A stretch of DNA of 64,000 bases from Adiantum capillus-veneris (GCA_014529385.2 CM043947.1:123392891-123456890); one strand, 5' to 3'. Positions 10,246 through 21,092 are shown, counted from the stretch's first letter. Program-made: numbers and translations. Notes: a model not told the origin generated them from the sequence alone.

Positions 10246-10471
10246 GTAAGTATTCTTGACATCTGAACTGCATTTGATTTGTCATTTCACTTATTGCTCT
10301 CATTATAACTTTTCTTATATATTTTGCAACGTTTATCCCTCTTCTTATGAGCAATGTCTCCATTCTTCACATCTCAACTACATTAGATTTGTCATTTTGA
10401 CTTATTGATACTCTTAGTTGAACTCTTGTAATATATTTTGCAGATGTTTATCCCTCTTCTTATGAGCAATG
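10246..10471 (+). repeat. Tandem duplication of an intron-exon junction in gene I
   Basis: Copy 1 (10246-10356) and copy 2 (10357-10471) are diverged direct repeats. Each contains an intron-like stretch, a TATATTTTGCA tract and the same start of exon 2 ending TCTTATGAGCAATG. In copy 1 the acceptor reads TTTTGCAAC, so the AG is lost; in copy 2 it reads TTTTGCAG. The ancestral intron was therefore about 100 bases and is now 198 bases with a buried exon fragment. Confidence 0.75.
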
Positions 10472-10516
10472 GGAGCCTGTGGAGTGCATAATAGGCCTCT
10501 TCCTTGTTGTTCATGC

Positions 10517-11533
10517 TGAGGCGGTCCGGGGCGGGCAACAAGAGAGGCGACCTCTAAACACCCCTCAAGGCTCCCGTGCTGCTCAATTGGGGCTGGGGCA
10601 ACCACAAGCAGAACACAACAACAAACCCACATCCAAACCCAAACAAGATAGGGGCACCACCTAGTTATGGTATGCGAACTAGGACGCAAGAGAGATTTTG
10701 GCACAACCAAGAAGATGCACCACACAACACACACAAGAAACCTCACACCAAGACACACATGTAATGGACCAGAGAGAGCTAGAGCAAAGGGAAGAGAGAG
10801 AGGAAAGGATCTTGCGTAATACCTTATTTGTGACTTGCAAATGGAGATGGTTCGTTATGATACTATCGTAGAACTTGTACAAAACTCACTCAATGCTTAG
10901 TGATTGCTAATCATTGCCAAAACACACACACACTGTCTTAGGGTGTGGGAGACCTCTCACCACAATACCCTCTTACAATGGACACAAAACTGGCAATGAA
11001 AAACACACTAAAACACTTTCTAAAATCAAGATCAACCGATAAAAACTCAAAATACACAAGTCACCTTTAATTCACCAAACCGTATTACACAAATGGAAGG
11101 ACGAAGATTTGAACGTCGAATCACGCCTTTGATGCACCAAACCTCGATTTATTGATGATGAAGGAGCATGTACAATAGTGGTTTTGAGATTTGTGGAACT
11201 CACGCTCTCTCACTTGCAATGTGTAGCTTGAAAGCTTCTCTCACACCAAGAGTGAAGCTCACAAGTGGTTGTTACACCTAAGTCTCTCCTCACGCATAGA
11301 GTGTTGGGGTGCTATGTGAGATGTTGGAGGTTGTTTTACAATAAGGAGCGGGGTCTATTTATAGGTTGGAGACCCCTCATAAAGATTATTGGAAATCCTA
11401 ATTTACAAGCTAACAAATCAGGATTATGATTTTTTTGAATATCAAAACATTGCGGGCCTTCTTTGTCTGCTTGAGTCATGGGTGTGGGCTCAAAAGAGAG
11501 CATTATTGATGGTAGATAAGGTGAAAGTAAGTA

Positions 11534-11583
<50 letters not shown>

Positions 11584-13199
11584 GTTACTTTGTACATGTC
11601 TTGAGGTGAGGTGTCTTTTATGGTTAGGTCAATGCTATTTTGTGTTAGTATGTTAGTTGTTATTAATCACTAGAAAGTTAATGTTACATTTACAATGGGT
11701 AGAGTGAGTTGATTTGATGAAGGAAGAGGGGTGAATTAAAAGAGAATCATTGAGATGGTGAAGCTTTGAAGAAGCTTGAACTCACCCTTGTGTAGATTGT
11801 GGAAAAAATGACCGTTGGTCTTCTTCTTCTTCTTCGCTTCTTTATGCCGCCGCCACGGTTGATCACCACGATGAAAAGAGGATTTGTTGATGAAAAATCC
11901 TCAATTTCCAGAAGTTATCATGGTTAAGATGCTGAATATTAGATATTTTTAGGAGAGGTAAATGAAATTGTAACATAGAAGCAATAGAGAGAGACATGGA
12001 GAGGGTGTATGTATGTAGAGGTTCATAAAAGAACTATAGGGATGGGAGAGAAGGGTAATGGTGAAGAGGGTGGGAGAAGCCATGGAAATTGCAGGTTTGA
12101 GTGAGGGAAGGAGAGGGAGGGATGTGTAAGAGTGAGTAGGTGTGTGGAAGGGTGAGAGAAGACTAAGGGCTACTTGTGAGAAAAGTGGGGAGACTGGGGT
12201 CCACTCAAAAAATCATAGCTCACCGCTGGTAGCTCCAAAAATCATGAAAACATTTGAGGTGATTATTCAGAGCGTGGGTTACATTTTTACTTTTGACCAC
12301 TGCTCCAAATTCGGAGTCGAGATAGGTGCCAAAATTCTCACCAAAAAGCCTGTTTTTTATGCCTGCAAAAGTCTTTTAGTGGCCCCCTCCTTTGTTGAAT
12401 TTGTACAATGCATCCAAGAGTGAGCCCCTCCTTTGTCATATTATAATACAAAGCATTCAAGTTGCCCTTGACCCATGCATGGAGGAGGATTATTGGTGAA
12501 ATAAGAAATATATACATGGTGGGACTAGTGTATGGACTATTCATGGACTTTAGCTCAATGAGCACATGGTGTTAGAATAATGAGTAAAAATAATAATAAA
12601 AATATGGAGGAGTTATGGATATGGAAAGATATTGGAATCATATGATATGGTCCCTCCTTGAATTATTTTGGGTGAAAGAGGAAAAGGTATGCAAGTAAAT
12701 AATATAATAAAAGTAACCAATGAGTAGAAATCAATTTTTTGTTTTCACGAGGGTGAGGGTGAAAATGTGGGAGTGATTTGTATAAAGGAAAAATATGAGG
12801 TTAGAGTATGTACATATTGGAAAAAAATATAATTATGGTGTAAGAGGATGAAAGAAAGTGTACATAGGTTTAATAAAACACACACCTAAGTAGAAATATT
12901 TAAATAAAATACCAAAATAATTATAAAAAATCCCTATATTTAGGCCATATATACAATGAAATATTTACACACAAAGAGGCCATAATATACTTTTATTTTT
13001 TTATTTTTTTTATTTTTTTTGGCTCACCTAGCCCAGTGACTAGCTAGCTGAGGGTTTTTAAGAAGATATGGGAAAAGCCCCCTAACTCACACACGCCTAT
13101 GTACAGTGAAATGTTAGGGATAGCCATAGCGTTTGGGTGAATTTGGTAGGGTGGAGTAACTTAGTATGGCAATTATGGAGAGCCGAAAAATGGCTATCA
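10517..13199 (-). mobile_element. Solo LTR of Tat family A, inverted
   Basis: Minus-strand copy of the element A LTR: it starts at 13199 (TGATAGCCA) and ends at 10517 (CCGCCTCA). Features shared with 6653-9385 include both termini, the TATA region and the blocks around 10517-10740 and 12880-13199. The flanks share ATGC (10513-10516 and 13200-13203), a 4 bp target duplication. It interrupts exon 2 of gene I and the frame resumes once it is removed. Such solo LTRs arise by recombination between the two LTRs of one element. Confidence 0.9.
11539..11581. repeat. (GA)n microsatellite
   Basis: About 43 bases of GA dinucleotide inside the solo LTR, at a different LTR position from the CT run in the 3' LTR of element A. 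Confidence 0.95.
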
Positions 13200-14118
13200 A
13201 TGCCCACATTGGTTCTCTACAATATTCAGGGAGAAGCAGCAAAATCCTGGTTGATGAAGGAATATTTTTCTATGACCACTTCTACCAACTCAGCCCAGGG
13301 AATAAGAATGGAATTTTGGTGAAACTACCTCTACCAACCAATTAGAACACTGTGGACTGATCAGTTCCTGAGGAAACAATGGTGGAGGCAATGCGAAGTA
13401 AGCTCTACAAGGATATACAGAGGTCTCTACATAGCTCTATTCCCACCAAACTGGTTAGAATTGCAAACTTTTGTCCTGATGCACTCTTCATAGAGTTGTT
13501 TCATAACTACAATATACGTGTTACGAAAACTATGTTCATGTGCAAGTCATTTCAGCAGTCATCCTGTGACAAACTTCTTGACAGAGGATGGTATGTAAAG
13601 GAAGATATTGGCGTACTTTGCGAGGTCGTGCTTGACACTCTAGTTGTCAAGTACATGATTGCAAGCCAATCACTGTTAGTCTCCTTTTGGTATATGCGAT
13701 CACAAATGCTCAAAGGTAAGTACATTCCTATGGACCAGGTTTTTGCAGGTTTCAAAGATAATCCTGCTGTGGATGTGGAAGTGATTGATAAAGAGCATGG
13801 CCTAATGTTGGTGGTTACAATAAGGGAGCTATGCAGTCTTCTGCAGTTGCGGCACGGCATAATTGAAGAGTTAATGGACAGGGACCTTTCAGATTTTTCC
13901 TTTTTCCTAGCTAGCCGTAAGCTGATGCGGTGTAGGGAAAAATATATTCTGTGCAAAGAGTTGGATGGTCGGGTTGAAATAGTGTCAATGTAATAGAGAT
14001 TATTGTGAACCCAAGTGTATACGAATGACTTTCAATACATGAAGTTTTTTTATCTCATTTGTCAATTGTGCTCTGTGAATATAAGTGTTCTTGAAATACA
14101 TTTCTTTAGTATGTCAAA

Positions 14119-14122
<4 letters not shown>

Positions 14123-14166
<44 letters not shown>
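14123..14166. repeat. (CT)n microsatellite between convergent genes I and II
   Basis: About 44 bases of CT repeat in the roughly 200 base gap between the stop of gene I (13993) and the end of gene II (14200). Confidence 0.95.
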
Positions 14167-14169
<3 letters not shown>

Positions 14170-14199
14170 GTTAGGCAAGACAAAGACATGATAGAAGAG

Positions 14200-15452
14200 T
14201 CATCTTAATTCATTAGAAGATACAAACTCGTCCGTGAACAATGGACTGAGATACAATTTCTGTAAGTATGGAATCAAAATGTCTTCAAGGTAAAAATCAA
14301 AGGAATGCCCCTGGAAAGAATGTGGTGAGATAGTTGTTCCTGGTGGATTTAGTTCTCCCTTTTCAAGAGTATTATCAATCAGTAGTGTATTATTTGCATC
14401 AAAGGGTACATCGATTTGGCTAAACAGTTTGTACAAAAGAGGTAAATGTGGTTTTTTAGGGTTGTAGTGGCAACACATTTTCTTTGATCATACAAAAAGG
14501 CAAAATCTGAAGTGTGAGCACCACATACACCACAAACTATTGTAACTAGTGGCGAGAATTTTTGCCTTTGCATTGAAGACCATGCGAAAACTCTAAAGCA
14601 CAGAAGAAGAAACTGAATAAATTCTTTGGTTCCTGGACGAACCACGACTAGACAAGTTCCCATCTGAAATGTTTGCAAATCCTCGAAGGGGTCTGTGTCA
14701 CCCAGAGGCACGCGCATCAACAGCAATCCATTGAGGTCCAAGATAATCAACCTCTGTAAAAGTTGACAAGTACATATAAGTAGTTAGAAGCTTGACATAT
14801 TTTTCCATACTTGAATAGACATTACCTGAACAACTGTATCTACAGGTAGCAAGGGTCCATACTGGGTCTCTATAGTGTTGTTGTCGTTGTTGCTATCCTC
14901 TGCTTTAGCTTCATCATTCACATCTTCATAGTCATCATTCACATCTTCATCAAGGGTCTCCCCCATGTCTCTTTCTGCCTCATTCAGGGTTTCCTCCAAG
15001 GTCTTTTCCTCTGCCTCTGTTGGCCGACTTGCATCATCCATAACCTTGTGCTCATCAGTATGCCTGCTTCCCTCATCCATCCTTGCCTCATCCATATCAG
15101 TTTGTTCATCCCTAGGCCTGCTTTCCTCATCCATATCCTTTTGCTCATCCGTAGGCCTGCTTTCCTCATCCAGGGTTTCATCCATAGGCTCTTTTGGCTC
15201 CTCCACTAGCTTACTTGGCTCTTTCATTGTCTCCTCCATAAGCCCCTCTGGTTGTACACTAGCACCTTCCATATGCTCATTTGACCTTTCCTCATCGTCG
15301 ACTCTTTCATCTTCGGTTGATATGACCCCCTTGGCCCGTTGTGATTCCACTGTATCTGATGCAAGGGTTTGTCGTGGCGGCACGTCATGTATTGTCATAT
15401 CAATTGTGCGGTCATCCAATCCGCTATCTTCAGGTTCTCTAGGGCTCGACAT
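14200..15452 (-). CDS. Acidic repeat linker and FCP1-like HAD phosphatase domain
   Basis: 15452-14826 codes for a strongly acidic stretch with imperfect repeats of the type DEESRPTDEQKDMDE (about 14990-15180). An intron (14825-14754) joins in phase to an FCP1/NLI-interacting-factor-like HAD domain: LDLNGLL (motif I, with Asn where the second Asp is expected), RPGTKEF, FAWSSM (motif II region) and, after a one-base frame change near 14480, NTLLIDN (motif III/IV) with NPPGT. Active family members dephosphorylate Ser/Thr, such as the RNA polymerase II tail. Replacement of the DxD second Asp and the frame change suggest loss of catalysis. It ends at 14200, facing gene I. Confidence 0.72.
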
Positions 15453-15464
15453 AGTAAGAAGGTG

Positions 15465-16317
15465 TTATATTAGACTTACTCGGTATCTTTGCAAATAATC
15501 ATATGTGTAGTTTTTTAAAGAACTCTGCAAAATTGAAAGACCACATGGTGAGAAGTCTTGTATAAAGAAAACCAAAACTGATTGAATGCATTGACAAATG
15601 GTTACCTTAGTCATGAAAGGTTTTAATGCAAAGTAGCTTTGCAGGACATATTCTACATGGAGAATACATCTCCAGTTGCAAGAATTTCCATCGGTTTGAT
15701 TTGGGACATGTACATCTTTGATTGGGGCCTTGTATAGTTCATACCTTCCACATAGCTTGCCATAAGCAAGCAACAACCTCTTTATACAACTGCACAAAGC
15801 AGTATCAAGATGTTAGCTTGAGGCTTCAAATTTACATGGATATCTATAAGAAACACTTTTTGATACATAACACTTACAACCTAATTTCAGGGTGGGTTCC
15901 TTTTATTGAACTCAACACCCACACTACTGGTTGCTCAACATCAAGGCATATGAGACTCCAGTGATGGTTGTTCTCATATGGAAAGATGATGACAATTACT
16001 TCCAGCATAGCACAGTGGAGAAACCAACTCTCAAAGGTGCCAGATGGACTGTTCTTCTGTCTAATAATCACTGACATTTGTGGATCAAGAAGAAACACCT
16101 CCGTGTGGGTGTGCGGTGGAAGTTGACTTTTGATCAAGCTGCAGAGAGTATACCTGAATTAGTACACCTATGATCTGAGTTTTCAAAGTTAGCAAGATAG
16201 TAGCACGTACTTAAGACAAGCATAGATAATTATGTCTGAGATGTGAGCACCTGGACTCAACAATAAATTAATGTCCACTTTTTCCAGAGCCAGCTTTCTG
16301 GCTCCATCTATAATGGT
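15465..16317 (-). CDS. Ulp1-like (C48) SUMO protease domain
   Basis: Cysteine protease domain that in this family removes SUMO from target proteins. Four exon pieces join in phase (16317-16211, 16138-15878, 15789-15606, 15524-15465). An N-terminal block contains LSPGAHISDIII. The catalytic His lies in NHHWSLICLD (His codon 15961-15963), the oxyanion Gln and nucleophile Cys in QTDGNSC (Cys codon 15678-15680). The residue 17 positions after the His, normally Asp, is Ser (VLSSI), and the Gly after the Cys is Asn, so activity is doubtful. Ulp1-like domains are often found in plant DNA transposons (Mutator- and CACTA-type), which fits a mobile origin. Confidence 0.78.
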
Positions 16318-17036
16318 ATCTCTGCAAGCAACCCATCCTTCATTAAAAGTAGAGTTTCTTTATTGCGTTCCTCTATGGACAGGGTCACATTGCATTCTGT
16401 TTGCCTCTGGGACTCCACTACTACTTTTGCTTTCTCCTTAAGGTCTGCTTTCCTCATGTCCTCTGCTTGGCGAGCAACCGTCTCTGCCCTTGCCCTTGTA
16501 TTCACATCATGTGTGACATCTACAACTGTGATTTGTGGCAATAGCTCAGAGGGGTATAGCAAAATTTCCCTCATTTTCTTATCCCTGCAGACATTGGGGA
16601 CCAGCAGTTTGTCATACCTCCACCTTATCCTTTTTAGTGTCTCACTATCTTTGTCCATTACAGTCACCTTGTGGGCATGGACTGCTACAATGGTCATGTC
16701 ACTGAAGTACTCAAGTAGGAAGTCATATGCTGCTTCTTGTAGAGCCATCAATGTCACCACCTTCCACCTTTTAGTGCCCCAGGTAGCTTCTTCACATATG
16801 GACCTCACCATCCTCTGAAAGGACAGCTTTGTTATGCACAAATCTACACATTTTTGTGCCTTCTTGATTTCTTTGAAAAGTCCCATGCAGCTCTGTAACT
16901 TCTTCACCCTTGGAAATTTCAAAATTTTATTTGGTTCTCCAGGTCTCTTCTTTGGGGTTGCAGATCTGCTACTTGCCTTAGTTGCTAATCCCGGTCCCTT
17001 GCCTGCCTTCCTTGCAGTGGCCTTTGTTCTAGCCAT
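16308..17036 (-). CDS. Histone H3-like domain with C-terminal coiled coil
   Basis: 242 codons from ATG at 17036. Residues 1-35 copy the H3 tail: ARTK, TARK and LATKA are kept, so K4, K9 and K23 have counterparts, while Q5, S10, R26 and K27 positions read A, A, S and R. Residues about 52-141 form a complete histone fold with LFKEIKKAQKCVDL (helix N), FQRMVRSI (helix 1), MALQEAA (helix 2), HAHKVTVMDKD and RIR (helix 3). Loop 1 contains Arg-Trp before ALQEAA and a later FSD, features of plant centromeric CENH3. A 100-residue Lys/Glu/Arg-rich probable coiled coil follows, which no ordinary H3 has. It sits upstream of and in the same orientation as the Ulp1 exons. Confidence 0.85.
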   Translation of the reverse strand: MARTKATARKAGKGPGLATKASSRSATPKKRPGEPNKILKFPRVKKLQSCMGLFKEIKKAQKCVDLCITKLSFQRMVRSICEEATWGTKRWKVVTLMALQEAAYDFLLEYFSDMTIVAVHAHKVTVMDKDSETLKRIRWRYDKLLVPNVCRDKKMREILLYPSELLPQITVVDVTHDVNTRARAETVARQAEDMRKADLKEKAKVVVESQRQTECNVTLSIEERNKETLLLMKDGLLAEIPL

Positions 17037-17056
17037 TTCACTGTATAAAAATAGAG

Positions 17057-17139
<83 letters not shown>

Positions 17140-17192
17140 TTCTATAGCCTAGCATATTTAAAGAGAGAGAGAGAGAGAGAGACAGAGAGACT

Positions 17193-17253
17193 CCATTACT
17201 AACGGCGTGCGTGAAACCTTTGACCCCAAAATACACCTCCGCGCGCCATTAGT
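17193..17253. repeat. GC-rich hairpin repeat, copy 1
   Basis: Diverged member of a family of about 60-70 base inverted repeats: TTACTAACGGCGTGCG on the left, CGCGCGCCATTAGTA on the right. No coding capacity. Confidence 0.7.
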
Positions 17254-17411
17254 ATAAGGGTACAGAAAGAGTCTCTCTCTCTCTCTCTCTTTCTCCCGCT
17301 TTCCCCAGTCTCTACACTTTTTCTTCCTCTCTCTATAACACACACACACACACACACACTCGTGGATACACTCCATCTCTCTCACTCATTCTACTTGCGT
17401 TAGCACAGTAC

Positions 17412-17467
17412 TAAAGGCACGCAAAGAGACATCCAAACAGGAGGCGCCTGTCTCTGCGCGCCTTTAG

Positions 17468-17472
<5 letters not shown>
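17412..17472. repeat. GC-rich hairpin repeat, copy 2
   Basis: Arms GTACTAAAGGCACGC and GCGCGCCTTTAGTA, with a further inner pairing of AGAGAC with GTCTCT. Same family as 17193, 18808 and 18934. Confidence 0.75.
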
Positions 17473-17548
<76 letters not shown>

Positions 17549-17784
17549 GGGGGGGTGTGTGTGTGTGTCTCTGTGTGTGTTGTATTTGTGTGTGTGTGTG
17601 TGTTATATTTGTGTGTCTGTGTGTCTGTGTTTGTGTGTGTGTGTGTGTGTTATATTTGTGTGTTTGTGTGTTTGTGTGGTTGTGTGTGTGTGTGTGTTTT
17701 GTGTTTGTGTGTGTGTGTGTGTGTTGTGTGTTAAGAGAGAGCTAGATATGAAATATACTCTGAGAGAAACAGAGAGAGAAAAAT

Positions 17785-17864
<80 letters not shown>

Positions 17865-17922
17865 GTAGAGGGAGAGAGAGGGAATTTTCAGAAACAGAGA
17901 GAGAAGCACAGCCTGACCTTTT

Positions 17923-17977
<55 letters not shown>

Positions 17978-18249
17978 GAGGGCCAAACCTTCTAAGGACG
18001 CAGACCTGCGTTATGTCGAAGACGGGTGAACTCAATCTTGCAGGTGCTTTCTGTCGGAGACGCAGACGACGGCTCTCTCTCTCTCTCACTCTCTTTGACG
18101 CGGTGTGTTTTTTTCTCTCTCATCACTTTTATATGTGACGTACAAAAGTATACGGGCCCAATAAATGACCGCACGTGCGGCATCATGCAATTATATTCTA
18201 TTTTTTAGTAACACGTGGGGCGCCGCTTTGTATCCGTTATAAGTGTCAT

Positions 18250-18324
<75 letters not shown>

Positions 18325-18426
18325 CATAGAAAGAGAGAGAGAGAGAGAGAGACTCATTACTGTGAGAGAGTGATAGAGAGAGAGAGAGAACCATAGAAAG
18401 AGAAACACACACACACACACACACAC

Positions 18427-18464
<38 letters not shown>

Positions 18465-18683
18465 ACAGAGAGAAAGCAATGGAGAAGACATCTCCCATGG
18501 AGTTTCTGCAAACTCCACCAACAAAAGGTGATCTCTCACTCTGTCTCTCTGTATTTCCAACAATAGGTAGAAAATTGTGTGTGTGTGTGTGTGTGTGTGG
18601 AAAAAAAAGAAAAACCCATATTGTTGTTCAACACACACACACACACCTCAACACATACACACACAGACACACACACACAAACA

Positions 18684-18804
<121 letters not shown>

Positions 18805-18807
18805 CGT

Positions 18808-18870
18808 GTACTAACGGCGCGCAGAGACAACCAAATACTGGCTGCAGCTCTCTCCGCGCGCCTATAGTAC
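18808..18870. repeat. GC-rich hairpin repeat, copy 3
   Basis: Arms GTACTAACGGCGCGCAGAGA and TCTCCGCGCGCCTATAGTAC around a short loop. It follows directly after the long GT run. Confidence 0.78.
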
Positions 18871-18884
18871 ATTCATGACACCTG

Positions 18885-18933
<49 letters not shown>

Positions 18934-18999
18934 AGTACTAAAGGCGCGCGTAGAGAGTTGCAAAGAGTATGTTTTTTTCTCTACGCGCCTTTAGTACAA
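18934..18999. repeat. GC-rich hairpin repeat, copy 4
   Basis: The best preserved copy: GTACTAAAGGCGCGCGTAGA on the left and TCTACGCGCCTTTAGTAC on the right, lying between CT and GA runs. Short GC-rich palindromes of this general type occur as subterminal repeats in plant CACTA transposons, one possible origin. Confidence 0.8.
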
Positions 19000-19009
19000 A
19001 GAGATAGAT

Positions 19010-19073
<64 letters not shown>

Positions 19074-19103
19074 TGGGTCTATGTGTGTTTTTTTTATGTT
19101 CTT

Positions 19104-19162
<59 letters not shown>

Positions 19163-19203
19163 CAGAGAAAGAGTGTGTCTATGTGTGTCTTTTGGTGTGC
19201 TTT

Positions 19204-19246
<43 letters not shown>

Positions 19247-19266
19247 CTTGTCATGTTTCCTAATGA

Positions 19267-21092
19267 ATAGGATTAAGGTCTAATAGGCAGAAGAGGCTAA
19301 AACGAGACCCAGAGCTTGTGCCAGGATTCCATCCTTTGCAGGCTCAGTTGCTTAATGTTTCTGCCAAAAGAACCGTTGACTTTTGTCAGGATATTGATGA
19401 AGAAGAGTCAATTGGTGAAGATGAGTCAGAGAGGTCACTAGGCCAAGAGGATCCCTCACCTTACAAGGGTCCCTCACCCTCTACAGTACTTGTCAAGAAA
19501 AATACAAGAAAGAGAACTATAGACTTCTCAGATGATGCAGATCTCCCAGAAAGCAGTCCCAGTGAAAGTAAAGGTAAAGCCAAAGAGGATGTGCCTTCTC
19601 TGGAAGACACAGCTGCAACTGATGAGAGGCTGTTCAATTTTGAAGCATCTTGTGGTGTTGGGGATAAATATGATCTAGTTCATTCTATGTTTAACCCAAA
19701 ATTTAATATCGAAGACCTTTTAGCTCAGCACAGTGAATTCTTGCAGTCCTACAGAGATAAATTTGAAGTGATGGTGCAGGTAGGGAGGGTTGTTCTGCCC
19801 AGTATGACTGTTGTGCATTTAAATGACTGCGGTGGAAAGGGACAGGCACTGAAGAAGTATAGGGAATTACCACCTGCTTTCCGACATTCAGCCTGCCCTT
19901 TGCACCAAAAAGAGTGCAAACTTATTCAGGAATCCTTTGGCTTTATGATTTACCTGAACAGCCTGTTTGGATTCCTCATGCAGCATCCTGATGAGGTGTT
20001 AGAGGAGCAGGATGCAGCACCAGACAAAGAATGCGAGGAGACAACACATATACAAGAAGTCGAGGAGGTTGAAGATACAATCGACCTTGAGGTTGAGGAA
20101 ATTGAAGTACAAAGAAGTAAGATGCTCTCTGTGAAAACCACAGAAATCAAACTACCTTTGGATGTTAGTAACTTCACTGAGAAGCATGCTCAGATGATGC
20201 TACCTGCTGTGCTTGACTTCAAGATTGGAGAAAGGACCTATATCTTTTTACATGATGTGCAAAGCATCTTTTATTTAAGGGATGATTTCTCCCTGGCTAT
20301 CATTTCCAGAGTCCAAGAGGAGAGCAGTGGATTTGTTTCAGAGGATAGTAGTGATGATGAGGCAATGGAAACATCCATCAATCCAATGGAATGCCTCTGA
20401 AGATGCTTTGAGAAAGCTGAAAAATACAAGGAGACACTACCTGATGAAGCCCCCTTCCAAGCAATAAGACAAAGCCTAAGACCATCAACAAGTAACAAAG
20501 AAGTGGAGGATCGGTTTAACCATTTAGGTCAGGGGTCAACTACATCTGTAGACCTGTGGCAGGAAAACCTCTTTCTGTAGGATGAGAGCTTCATGGTAAC
20601 TCTCTCTCTCTCTCTCTCTATGTGTGTGTGTGTGTGTCACTTACTCAGACATGATATGTGCAGTCTTGAATTGCTGACAAGGATGACTTCCTTTGACGGC
20701 GGACTCGAGAGTATCGTGGAAGGGATGCGGCCCTAGCGCATTACCTTTCAAAGCTTTGCGAGTCGCTGATAGTAGTTTTTCACAATTCCATGTCACAAGA
20801 GGGTTCAATAGCAACTTACACATTAAAGACACTATCATGCTTCTTGGGTGGAACCGTGCTGCCCAAAAGTGCAGATAAAGTCATTCTTGTGGACAAAGTG
20901 TTTGCCAGAGATTGTTTTGGTTACTGCCCGGGCTATACAGGTGGTCGGGCAGTGTATTACTACACTTACACAGCTATGGCACTAGCTCTTGGTAGACAAA
21001 ACCCAGATGAACTTTTAGAGTATGGCAAACATCTCATGATTCGTTACAAGGGTGATGTGCCAAAAAACAAAATTGAACCTTCAAAATCTTGA
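19267..21092 (+). pseudogene. Gene III: unrecognised acidic plus-strand gene
   Basis: Family not recognised. Open from 19267 without a convincing ATG, so the first exon is missing. Exon (to 20595): two repeats of a KRTVDF/KRTIDF motif with acidic Ser-rich spacers, a helical middle, a Glu-rich stretch near residues 230-270 and a Ser/Asp patch. Stops at 20398 (TGA) and 20578 (TAG) lie in frame with continued coding. A donor at 20596 and an acceptor ending at 20663 remove a CT/GT-rich intron in phase 0. The last exon (20664-21092) starts with two TGA codons (20667, 20694), then stays open to 21090 through a Tyr/Gly/Cys-rich segment. All four stops can be explained by CGA or CAG decay. It converges on gene IV, 118 bases away. 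Confidence 0.55.

Larger units (their letters stand above)
9644..13993 (+). pseudogene. Gene I: unrecognised two-exon gene, split by a MITE and a solo LTR
   Basis: Family not recognised. ATG at 9644 opens a Ser/Arg-rich, acid-poor N-terminus resembling an organelle transit peptide. Taking out the MITE (9805-10021) and one 8 bp duplication restores the frame. After a one-base shift near 10122 it reads to a donor at 10246. An intron (10246-10443) joins exon 2 in phase. Exon 2 is split by the solo LTR (10517-13199) and resumes in frame, then meets TAG at 13343 and TGA at 13358 (CAG and CGA decay would explain both) before an open 204-codon end at 13993. The C-terminal part looks like a mixed helical protein with no motif I know. 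It converges on gene II. The gene structure is solid; the function is unknown. Confidence 0.6.
14200..17036 (-). pseudogene. Gene II: histone H3-like / Ulp1 protease / acidic linker / FCP1-like HAD fusion
   Basis: One minus-strand gene model with in-phase introns. The histone-plus-coil ORF (17036-16308) passes with one frame change near 16320-16370 into Ulp1 exons 16317-16211, 16138-15878, 15789-15606 and 15524 onward. The donors and acceptors (introns of 72, 88 and 81 bases) join in phase. A TAA at 15465-15467, explained by CAA decay, is followed in the same frame by the acidic ORF from 15452. A 72 base intron (14825-14754) then joins in phase to an FCP1-like domain, which shifts frame near 14480 and ends at 14200. 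The fusion would be roughly 900 residues. I know no described protein with this order. It may be two or three adjacent genes, but the shared frame argues for one. Confidence 0.6.

Noticed and set aside
10479-10882. ORFs on both strands at the end of the solo LTR
   Set aside because: They lie inside or across the LTR edge and are not conserved in the 6653-9385 copy.
14965-15498. Plus-strand Ser/Leu-rich ORF
   Set aside because: Antisense shadow of the acidic repeat region of gene II, whose minus frame has an ATG and an in-phase intron.
18479-18527. ATG and 16 non-repetitive codons as first exon of gene III
   Set aside because: The donor GT is plausible, but no acceptor near 19277-19290 continues in phase; kept only as a note.
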